DNA from: Tomocerus qinae
Lineage: Eukaryota > Arthropoda > Collembola > Entomobryomorpha > Tomoceridae
Length of the DNA: 64,000 bases
Direction: 5' to 3'
NCBI GenBank assembly: GCA_020055645.1
Contig: CM034547.1
Span: 47,342,409-47,406,408 of the forward strand
In this document: in pieces, positions 13,837 to 23,592 of the stretch
How the letters are laid out: each line of letters opens with the position of its first letter
Position numbering within the stretch: the stretch's first letter is position 1
Notes under the pieces: model-generated
What the model saw: only the letters and a program-made list of their open reading frames with translations
What the model was told of the DNA's origin: nothing
Database searches by the model: none
Made by a program: the position numbers and the translations under genes

Positions 13837-14394
13837 TTAATTAACCCCAATTTTTACTAAGTTATAAGAACCAGTGCCAAAACAATAAGTACCTTTAACG
13901 ATGTAGTGTTTGAGTAGGTAGATAAAGGAACACATAATTAACAATACTGAACTAGATAGTATGGGAAACCCAAATTGGAAATGATCACAGGCCATTTTTG
14001 CTAATATACAAGCAAATATCCCAATTATTCCCAATAAGCTCAAAAATGGCTTTATAACTTTTGAAAGCACAACTTCCTTAATCGATGTTTTTTTATTGTA
14101 GGTAAGTGGATAGTTGAAAGTGAAGTTTTTTGAAGTTTCTTGCTTTCCTGGATAAGAAAATCTCCTCTCTGCAGAATATCGTTGTTTATTATAACTATTT
14201 TCTGACTTTTGTACTTTATTCTTCTGTCTCGGTCGCAAATTATATCTATGTTTGTCCTCGGATCGTTGTAGATTCTCATCCTCGTCCCCTGCTCCTATTT
14301 TTGTCGATGCACTAGTACTTGATCCATTACAAGCAATTGGAGAATACTTTTCGTAACTACTAATTTGGTGACTATTATGAGACTTGAAGTCCAC
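13837..14394 (-). CDS. Unrecognised protein with two C-terminal membrane segments (5' end incomplete)
   Basis: An open frame of about 185 codons ends with TAA at 13,837. The first half is hydrophilic, with a basic motif RYNLRPRQKNK; the second half holds two clear hydrophobic segments (around SLLGIIGIFACILA and SSVLLIMCSFIYLL) separated by a short loop. There is no ATG at the 5' end. The frame stays open upstream to a TGA near 14,467, and a CAG just before 14,445 could be a splice acceptor, so the N-terminus probably lies on another exon that I could not find. The layout (soluble basic part, then membrane hairpin) would suit a nuclear-envelope or ER protein, but this is inference and no family was recognised. 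Confidence 0.45.
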   Translation of the reverse strand: MDFKSHNSHQISSYEKYSPIACNGSSTSASTKIGAGDEDENLQRSEDKHRYNLRPRQKNKVQKSENSYNKQRYSAERRFSYPGKQETSKNFTFNYPLTYNKKTSIKEVVLSKVIKPFLSLLGIIGIFACILAKMACDHFQFGFPILSSSVLLIMCSFIYLLKHYIVKGTYCFGTGSYNLVKIGVN

Positions 14395-14469
14395 TTTTAT
14401 CCATTGTCCATATATATTTTGAACAACTGGGCCTCCATTATATTCCTGAATTTTGCCGGATGTCAGTCA

Positions 14470-16300
14470 GTGAGCAAGAAGCTAGCAAGTTTACCCAGCC
14501 TTTTTAGTTAACATTGATGTCCTTAAACGGCAAAATTAAACACTGGATAATTGACCCTGATGCTGATTCTTATCTTCAATTGACAATTGAAGAATAAGGA
14601 TTATAAGGAGAAAATACACTGCTGATAAGTGATAAGTGAACTAAGTGGAAGTATTGAGGAAAGTAAAGTAATGAACTTTCACCAACCGGTCTTTTCTGGC
14701 ATAATTTAGTCTTATTACATCTGAGCTACAGCAGATTGCAAACTGAGGAATTTCCGATGAGAGATGCACTAACCTATGTAGATGTAGAGAGATGTACTAC
14801 GACTACGACTACGACTTTAAGACTGCGACTACAATACAATACAGCAACTATAAAGATTTTGTTCCGGATGAAATACTATATAGGTAACCTTACTTAAAAT
14901 TATTGAAAACAATGAGCCCTCAGTAGTGTGGAATGGAAGATATATATTTTATTGTATTTAATCTTTCTACCAAAAAATTGTGATCGTGACCATTTCCATT
15001 AAAATTACTTAATTTGAATATTGTTTTGAAATGAGGAAGATACAATCATAGCATAGAACGTCAAAGAATTGTTGGAATTTTGAATATTGCTTAAATAGAT
15101 CCAGCAGACGATTGTGATGATTGTTCAAAAACACTTCAAATGCATGTAAATCAAACAAGATAACGCATAGGAATTAATTTTGTGACATGATATTGACGCG
15201 GCGGGGATTCTGTATATAGAAAAAAATGTTTCAGGAGGGCTAGGTAATGTTGTTAATAATAATATTATGGTTTGATACGAAAACATGTTTAACGACAGTT
15301 ACAGCCTTACAACATACAAATAACCTTATACAGGATGCTTATACTTAAGTACACATAATTATTATTATGCAACAACAAATTAAGTACATTATATACGACT
15401 ATTATGTACAGTAAGTAATATGCTATATCATCACAATATAAATGAAACTGTTGAACGAATGCGAAATAATTCAGACTTTCAGAGAACTTTTGAGTGGAGT
15501 TTATTGATGCTCGCCAAATAAACCCCAGTGTAATTTTATTTAATGTGTAAACTAACTTATCTTCTTAACTTATAATTTATGCTTTTAACTTAAGTTGCCC
15601 ATTATAAGTTACATTTGGAAGAGTCCTAGAAGATTTTTCATAAGTAACTTTTACTCGATTACACGACAACGCTAAACACACACTCACACCTATATGTACT
15701 ATGTACACAATAGATATATAATATTGCTGTAGTATCTATGCATAGCCATAGCATACGTAGCTATGTTGTACATGTCATGTTGGTGTTGTCTGTTGTAGAT
15801 TGTATTATTTTATTGTTTTATTGTACAAATGTATTGCTCTTTGGTCTTCACAGAATGATTTCTTAAGTGTAAGTTGTGCATGGAAAGTTGGTTATTTTTG
15901 TGATATTTCAATTTTGTATTATTCATGAGTGTCGCTTCGCATCATATTATTTCCAATGGCTATATTCTCCCCCCATATCGAAAAAGGTGTTTTGGTAAAA
16001 TGACTATAATTTGAGTTATAGACATCGTAGAAATTTGTGCTTTACAGATATTCGAAACTGATTAAATTTGCCAACTTCCACTCGCTGACATATGCCACTT
16101 TACTCTTTGAGATCAAAAGTTACAGGCAGTTTTCTAAAAACTCCGTACTCTTTCAATGTAAATTCCTATATTTTTCCGCCCAAATGAGTTTCTCTGAAAG
16201 GGTCAATACACCGGTATAACTACACCTTATAAAATTGGTAGAAAAACATCAACAATTTGTCATTTACTGTACGACTGTACATATGAATTTATGGATATGA
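14470..16300. other. Intergenic or intronic stretch, no gene seen
   Basis: No convincing exon on either strand. A short run of GACTAC-like triplets is present at about 14,797-14,830. It may contain the missing upstream exon of the two-TM protein and the 3' end of EEF1AKMT1, but I could not place either. Confidence 0.35.
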
Positions 16301-16306
16301 ATAATA

Positions 16307-17371
16307 TTATAAAATCTTTCCAATTTGCATGTTATAATTTGCAAAGCAAGCAAATTCATTGCCTAAATTATTTTTGTGCTTTGGGATAAAGGCAGTCTTT
16401 TTCACGGGTAAATGTTTCTCAGCTACATTAGTCATTATATCTCCTGTAAATGTAAAGAAAGATGTTTGCATAACCTCACAAATAGTACTACTATGTCGAT
16501 AAAATTGTTCTTTTGTTAAATTCAGAAAATAATAAAACTGCTTACCGGTACAAAGAATAATTTTTGCATCTGGAGATGCTAGCAATTTCAAAGTAATGCT
16601 GAGTTTGGTCAGACACTCCTCGGAGAGAAATGGGGGATCTGCAATCACCACTGAATAACTATGCTTACATTCTTCAGGTATCTCTTCTGGTTTATTATAA
16701 TCGTAAAAAACGTATGATGATCCGAAAGCTTGAAATCTTTTGTCAAACTCGAAAAGGTGGACTATACATGAAAGTAGGAACATATTGTATCATTAACCTC
16801 TAATCCATAAACACAAAATCGAGAAAAACCAATTGCTTGATTCCTTGATTGGTTCACTTTAGTATGCAGTCAAAATATTATGAGAATTATACTTACCATT
16901 TTCAGAAGATTTACAAGCCCTAAAGACTGACGGACAGCTAACGCAAACTGCCTTCCCATGCTCTCCAGTGAGTCTCATTACTTCATCGGCCAATAATTTG
17001 CTGGTTTCTTCGTCATACCAAAATTGACTCATTTGCTGCAATATAAAGTTGAAGCATGAATGTAGAATGAACCAAGGAAAAATTTAGTATTTCAGATCAA
17101 GAAAATAGTTAGGCAACAGGAATGCTAAAAATTGAGTACGTATGTTTGTAAGAAATTAATATGTATTATAAATATTTGTTGAATCTTTTTACTTTCTTCT
17201 TACCCAATCCTCCGGAAAGGATACGCTCAATTCATTTTCAAAAAGTTGAGATTTTTTGTCCTGAAATGGGTTGCCAGTCGCTTCTTGCATTGCTTGCTGT
17301 TCGCTAAGAAATTGCTGTAAAGCATCAAGAGTGGAAGACGATAGCTGAGGCACATCATCATCATCGTCCAT
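16307..17371 (-). CDS. EEF1AKMT1: EEF1A lysine methyltransferase 1 (N6AMT2 family)
   Basis: Four exons on the minus strand: 17371-17204, 17035-16897, 16761-16546 and 16443-16307. Together they make 660 nt and 219 residues, close to the human protein (about 214). The family is an S-adenosylmethionine-dependent methyltransferase that modifies a lysine of translation elongation factor eEF1A. The N-terminus has the family pattern of an acidic start, a DALQQFL helix and then QFWYDEET. CVSCPSVF marks the Rossmann-fold strand. ADPPFLSEECL contains the DPP(F/Y) catalytic motif, and PKHKNNLGNEF matches the C-terminal signature. All introns have GT-AG ends, and phases close exactly. The small third intron (102 nt) is read through in one frame and would insert a false segment if missed. 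Confidence 0.9.
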
Positions 17372-18325
17372 TCTGAATTTTTAATTTTATTAATTCATTT
17401 GCCCACCAAATAGTTGCAATTTTTAGGTAAATTGCAAATTTATAACTGATATATAATTATGATAGAAGTTCTAAAAAGTATGTGCTTACTTGAGTTAATT
17501 CAGATTTGTTGAACAGTTGATAGTATGATGATAAGGTGATAGAACAAGATGATCGGATGTCCACAAAATGCAATGGTCTATAGGTATTTTTATGGAACCA
17601 CTAAGACTTAAGACTACTCCACAGGTAGTCTACACAGATAGCGATTTTCTTTCAATTCAAGTAAATATGTGCTAAAAATCATTTAACTTGCAAATATGGA
17701 TTTAAAACGGAGTTACTATTGTGAAACTTTTTTGCACATTGCTTGCCCCTATAATTTATTAAAATGTACCAAAATACAAGCTAATTATGTTTGCTTAATC
17801 ATCTAACATGTAAATCTAAAATGTAAGCCAGTTATCATGGAGCACAGTCTCGTTCATTACCGAAAGCCTGGATATTGTATACCTATTTAGAATCTCTGTA
17901 AGAAATCTGTATTATATGAATATGATAATCAATGAAATGCGAATATTGGCTGGTTCTCTCTGTTCCACCAGATCCACCAGACTTGGTTGTGTATAGGTAT
18001 ATACATTTTCCCGCATAAAGGGCTGAAAATGACTGTCTTTATGCAGTCTTACTACGTTACATACCCTGTTACAAATACGCCTACACACCTACACGGCTAC
18101 ACCACTACACCTACACCCTCCTACATCTTCATCACCCCTACTTTTTATTGCTGGTTATAGTTTTAAGACAATATAGTAATCTGGCACAAAAACTGTCTAT
18201 GCTTGCAAAAGTAGTAATTAGATTATTTTAGATGACACTGATGATAGTAACATGTACAAATCTATAACCTAATGTGCTGATATCCTTTCCTGGATAGGTA
18301 GCCCAAATAAAAATGCTGTTTCACA
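17372..18325. other. Spacer with a degenerate CTACAC run
   Basis: Upstream flank and likely promoter side of EEF1AKMT1. It contains no exon-like frame. A degenerate CTACAC/CTACACC low-complexity run covers about 18,080-18,126. Confidence 0.4.
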
Positions 18326-18374
18326 TCTTGTTTTAGCTCGCCTGAATAAGGCAGCTTATAGAACCGCACAGTCT

Positions 18375-18418
18375 GTCCGTACGTCCGTCCGTCCGTCCGT
18401 CCGTACGTCCGTCCGTCC
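18375..18418. repeat. GTCC microsatellite
   Basis: A run of GTCC tetranucleotide units with two GTAC interruptions. It sits about 40 bp inside the left end of the candidate inverted-repeat element. Confidence 0.85.
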
Positions 18419-18866
18419 CCACGATAACTTTCGAAAGCAATGACGGATATTGACCAAACTTGGCAAAAACAATGCCTATAGACCACTGACGATCCCTATT
18501 GAATTGGGGGTAAATCGGTCCATTGGTTACTGAGATAACGCGCGCTCACTTTGTCTTCATTTTGATAGTCAAAGTGAAAATTTGGCATTAAATGGACATT
18601 AAAATGTTCAATGGCGTTTCCTATAAATTGTTAGCGGGATAGTATAAAATATTTCAATCCGCTTCTACCAAATTTGATATTTTATATTAAAGCCAATTAG
18701 ACCGGAAAATAACTATTAGACGATGGAAAAAATCCATTTAGGATTTTTATTCAATTTTATAGTAGAATTTTCATTTTTTGATTTCCTTTAAATTTAAATA
18801 AACATTATTAACCGATTTTAATTTTCTGTATATTTTAATACTCATAATCAATCAAGATTAAATATC

Positions 18867-19464
18867 TGTTGATTTTCATAGTCAACATTAATAAATTTTG
18901 ATTTTCTGTTGATTTTCATAGTCAACATTAATCAATTTTGATTTTCTGTTGATTTTCATAGTCAACATTAATCAATTTTGATTTTCTGTTGATTTTCATA
19001 GTCAACATTAATCAATTTTGATTTTCTGTTGATTTTCATAGTCAACATTAATCAATTTTGATTTTCTGTTGATTTTCATAGTCAACATTAATCAATTTTG
19101 ATTTTCTGTTGATTTTCATAGTCAACATTAATCAATTTTGATTTTCTGTTGATTTTCACAGTCAACATTAATCAATTTTGATTTTCTGTTGATTTTCATA
19201 GTCAGCATTAATCAATTTTGATTTTCTGTTGATTTTCACAGTCAACATTAATCAATTTTGATTTTCTGTTGATTTTCATAGTCAGCATTAATCAATTTTG
19301 ATTTTCTGTTGATTTTCAGTCAACATTAATCAATTTTGATTTTCTGTTGATTTTCATAGTCAGCATTAATCAATTTTGATTTTCTGTTGATTTTCACAGT
19401 CAACATTAATCAATTTTGATTTTCTGTTGATTTTCATAGTCAACATTAATCAATTTTGATTTTT
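18867..19464. repeat. 40-bp minisatellite, about 15 copies
   Basis: Fifteen head-to-tail copies of a 40-bp unit that starts TGTTGATTTTCATAGTCAAC and ends with ATTTTGATTTTC. The first copies are almost identical. From the eighth copy on, two variants alternate (CACA with CAAC, and CATA with CAGC), giving an 80-bp higher-order period. One copy (about 19,307) lacks 2 bp. Each unit contains small palindromes (TGTTGA with TCAACA, and AATCA with TGATT). The array has no coding potential. Confidence 0.95.
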
Positions 19465-19669
19465 TGTTGATGTTTCAAATGATATAGCTTCGTTTCCTTA
19501 TGATATCAATGTCTGAATTTTAAATATGTTGTAGCTACATACATAAAGACTCAATTCTGAAAGTTTGATCAAAATCCGTACGCTCGGTTTTGTGTTACCT
19601 ACTTGTGGGTACTTTTCGTTTACCAAAATGTGTACACGGTAACCTTTACTCAGGCGAGCTTCTGTTACG

Positions 19670-20700
19670 GCTTGCTGTAGGTTTTTTGTGTATATCTTGT
19701 GTTTGTGACAATGTTTCTTCTTCAGCCTCAACCTCAACCCTCCCGTGGTCTACAGAATACATATTATGGAAAACCTTCTGAAAGTTTAGTAGATCTCGTA
19801 TGGATCAGCTCCATAACATTTATTAAGAAACTACAACTTTTATGTTCTGATTCTCAACGTGCCTCCGTGGTGCCCAATAAAAAAGTACTATGTAGCAAAT
19901 ATTTCTATTGTATAGATGATAGACTTGATAGATGTATTGTATTGTATAATTGGATCATATAGCACTGTTTTTAAATGATGAGATAAGATATTATATCCTA
20001 GCTTTCACTTTAAGCTTTTGTAATGATCAAAGAACTATAAAAGCGAAATGTCTTTTCTACTGGTTTTCTCCACATCATAGCATTTGGAAACTTTCCATTC
20101 ACGATGCTTTTCATACTTAGGAAGGTCTCAGAAGTAAACATTTATTTAGGTATCACTCAGTACAGCATGAATAGATTACTTTCTTTTATTGCAGTGTTAT
20201 AGCATGCTGAGCTGTTTTATGTGTTTGAACAACAGTCATACATAGATTAGACCGAAGTAATGATTGACATTATATAAGTGTAATGCGGCGTAATGTGAGC
20301 AAGTGAGTATATCATTGATGATGCCTGTATGTTTGGCTACCAGTCGTCCTGGACTACGATTCGGGATTGGACTACGGATTCCCCAATGCATTGACCGACC
20401 GATATTCTGTGCACCACTTTTTGCGGAAACTTTTCCCAGGAAGGAATATTCTCTGCCCAGCCCTGCTATTATTATTAAGCTGCCTTAGCATAAACTGCGT
20501 TTCGGAGCTGAATATTTCATAGCCGTCTTAAAACGTTATCTTATGTACATTGTGTGCATTCTGGCACAGACTAGCACTAGCACTGTAGTTCAGATCGGAG
20601 AAAAGGCCAGTTCTATAAATTGGAAGCACGGAGGAACACATAAATATTAGTTCACTGGACACAACAATCTCTAGTTCATCGAAAGTGCCTGTTGTCAACT
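19670..20700. other. Spacer upstream of CFAP36
   Basis: No supported gene. Several short frames overlap here but none resembles a known domain. The last few hundred bases must hold the promoter and 5' untranslated region of CFAP36, whose start codon is at 20,708. Confidence 0.4.
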
Positions 20701-20707
20701 GGTAAAA

Positions 20708-23122
20708 ATGTCGGATATAGAAGTACAGAGTGATGACGATGGCTGGGTTTTTGACAGTTTGGTTAACTTTCTCCATGGACCAATATGGAAATTGCCCGTG
20801 GTTGGATTTATTGAAGAAAAATCCGTTGGTTAGTAAAATAGAGTAAAATCTATGCACCATTTTCATGAATTTATATAAATATCTACACTTTAGGGTAGAA
20901 GTGTAAAAAAATTTTTCCACAGTAATGTTTTTTGTGCCATTTTGTTTAGTATTTGACCCCGACAGCTACAGTAACATGACGGACGAAAAGGAAGAAGAAT
21001 ATAGGAAAATCCACGAGGAATATAAAACTTTGGTTGACTACATGTTAACAAGCTTTATGGAAGATCTTCAAGTATCTCCTGAGCAAGTGGAAGAGGCTTG
21101 CCAATCGAGAGGTGAAACCTTCAATAGAACTCAGCAAGAATCTATTGTCACTAAGGTAGGTCAAAAATTATACAATCATTATACAAACCATCTAAGTTAC
21201 TATGTACTGTAGTTATTTGAGACTAGGAGAAATCTGGAGAAAATACTAGCAATTGCTCTTTGATTTTGAAATGACATCTTTCAGGTAGCCCTTGAACAAC
21301 TTTGGGCAGCTGAGGATTTTAATACATTTCGTCGTCTTATGACCAGAAAGAACATTGATTTGCAACTGCAATCATTAGAACTTCTTGTGGCAAAGTACGG
21401 AGTGCTGTCTCCTTCTCTTCGATCCACAGATTCTGCATCAACTGACGGAGATAACAGCGAAGAAGACTTTCTTCAAGTTGTCATCAGGTATTCAGATCAA
21501 TCTGAGCAATTGCACAATGAAACATTTTCCCAATCCAACACGAAATCAAAATCGTCTAAATGTGGGAGCAAAGAAAACATGCCCGAGTATGAGAGCATTT
21601 TACTTCATAGAGATTCTTCTACAAGAACCAATAATACCACTTCGATTACAAGCGTACCACTACCCCTACCATTGAAAATTAAGCAAAAAGAACCAATCAC
21701 GATAGAAAAAGGCACTCCTAAAGATAATGATCAGGTTGCACAATCTGTCTCTGCACAGCCAAGGTATGTCAAGGGACTAATCTACTTACTATTGACTTTT
21801 CTTTCGCCAAGCTTGCTTATGAAGTATATCGTACTTGTATCTAACTATTAATATTTTTTCGAATGACGATTAGGAAACTACTAAATACTACTTTAAAACG
21901 CTTTACTTATAGTATTTGCTGAGCAATGACATAGTGGATGGAAATAATGATGAAAGCATGACAAGACTATTTTCAGCAAGAATGGATTTCCTGTTTATAA
22001 TGACATCTGCTTTAGGACTGACTATTAGAAACATAAAATGCAAATTGATTCTAATCTATTATGTAGTGAATGAGCTAGGTTTGTTTGGTAAGTAGTAAGA
22101 GTATTGCATCGATTGAGTACAAACAAATGTATTTACAGTTTGTGTTTGTCTAGTTTGTTAGTTTGCTTGCATCGCATGCAAATGTAAACCATGTGTATTA
22201 ATGATTTAACTGCTGCAGGTAAGTCTTGTACTGTGCCACAACTATTTGATTGCACTATCGATTTCTATTGTCTCTTAGTAAATCCTATGAACTTTTAACA
22301 TCTCGTACATTGAAAAGCTTTGTATGTTGATACTTCAGTTGTAAAAGACAAGAGAATGATTCTAATCAACCATGAATGTGTTATATCCATTGCAGTCAAA
22401 TTCTGGAGCAAGAAAGGCACGCAGCGGCACTCGCACTCGATCAAAGTGAAGGCAGCGAATTACAAGGAGATGACAGCACTCCGGAATCGGATGACAAAGA
22501 GGCTCGTTCTTCCCACAAAAGGGATGAAGTGACTGTTGCCGAAATTGCTTCTGTGGCTCCAGAGCAGCATAGAATGCTAACTTCTGTACGGAAGGCATTA
22601 GAAGTTCCAAATGACGAACTTCCTCCGGAGTCACCTGCCATTGTGAGTATAACTTCTACTAAAATGTACACAGTGCACATAATTTTTACTGCCTAATGAC
22701 GGAAACATTTCCAAGACCTGTAATAGGTATATTCAGACAAGAAATGGTAAACAGCAATCATGCTGTCAAATTTTGCGTAGATAAGAAAAGAATTTATGAG
22801 CAAGTTAATGGAAAACAAATATTTAATTCAGCAGGAACTGCCGATGGTGGGAACAGAAGAGGAAATCCAGCGTCGTCGTGAATACCTTCGTTCACAGCGT
22901 GATAAGTTGGTCGCCTTAAAAAAGAAGGAGCGTGAGAAGCAGCTTTCTAACAACGAAGCAGCGGGCGGTGCTGGACAATCTGCACGACCAAAGTCTGCTA
23001 GAGCAGCTAAATTAGTGATGACATCAGTAGAGATACCGACAAGTGGAGCTAACGAAAAGGCCTTGGCTGCAAGACGGGCCCTTGCAGACCGCTTGAAACA
23101 GGAATTGATTTTTGACAAATAA
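20708..23122 (+). CDS. CFAP36: Cilia- and flagella-associated protein 36 (CCDC104, BART-like domain)
   Basis: Five exons: 20708-20828, 20950-21155, 21285-21763, 22396-22642 and 22832-23122, giving 447 residues with exact phases. Start ATG at 20,708 gives MSDIEVQSDDDGW. Residues about 10-135 are the BART domain that binds ARL2/ARL3-type GTPases, with signatures FLHGPIWKLPV, VFDPDSY, EYKTLVDYML and AAEDFNTF..LMTRKNI. The C-terminal third is charged and helical (GTEEEIQRRREYLRSQRDKL, then a basic coiled-coil and ALADRLKQEL), as in the vertebrate protein. The family acts with ARL3 in cilia. The human protein has about 342 residues; an alternative donor inside exon 3 (after 21,487) would give 355 residues here. 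The penultimate acceptor is a tandem CAGCAG, so one glutamine may be optional. Confidence 0.9.
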
Positions 23123-23485
23123 TCGCACTTTCTCTCTTTCGTCCATCAATTAGTAGCTATTGTTCAGTTTTCTCGTAGTTGACACAGCTGTATTATTTAT
23201 CTTGTATAGCTTCTTACAAACGTGGCAAAACGAATTTGTCATCAACGAACTTCCTACACCCCTTTGAAAATTCTGTCTCAAATATTTCTCCGCACTTTCT
23301 CGGAAGAAAATACAAAAGCCTCTATCGCTATTTTCGTTATCGTGTAACATAAATCGACCTTACACAATGATTGTATTGGCTTAATTATATACGCTATATA
23401 ATACATAACTATTTGTAAAAAGAATCCAATGTGTCTGCAAGTAATAACAAAGTGTACTCGAATCTGTGCGACAGTATACGTATAA

Positions 23486-23500
23486 AATAAATAAATAAAT
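23486..23500 (+). terminator. Poly(A) signals of CFAP36
   Basis: Overlapping AATAAA hexamers in AAATAAATAAATAAAT, about 365 bp past the CFAP36 stop codon. They face a minus-strand AATAAA at 23,593-23,598, consistent with two convergent transcripts ending close together. Confidence 0.6.
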
Positions 23501-23592
23501 GGTCCTTGCTTGCTAACTACATTGAATACGGTTATTTAAATAGAATAAATGACAAAAGGCGAATGTCAATGATACAGACAGAATACAGTGCT

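Larger units (their letters stand above)
18335..19660. mobile_element. Candidate non-autonomous element with short terminal inverted repeats
   Basis: The two ends carry the same sequence in opposite orientation: AGCTCGCCTGAATAA at 18,335 and, on the other strand, AGCTCGCCTGAGTAA ending at 19,660 (14 of 15 identical). Inside are a CGTC microsatellite near the left end and a 40-bp minisatellite array towards the right. The parts next to both ends contain similar words (ACGGAT-ATT-GA-CAAACTT on the left, ACGGATTTTGATCAAACTTT on the reverse strand at the right), which supports one inverted unit. No transposase frame and no clear target-site duplication were seen, so the element class is unknown. 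Confidence 0.45.

Noticed and set aside
16444-16545. Continuous EEF1AKMT1 frame through 16.5 kb
   Set aside because: The inserted 34 residues have no counterpart in the family, and a GTAAGC donor and TTTACAG acceptor remove them in phase.
21947-22021. Another ATGATGA..CTGA pair in CFAP36 intron 3 with a 4-bp AT stem
   Set aside because: The stem is only A-T pairs, there is no second copy, and the end lies about 375 nt from the 3' splice site, far from the usual position for C/D RNAs.
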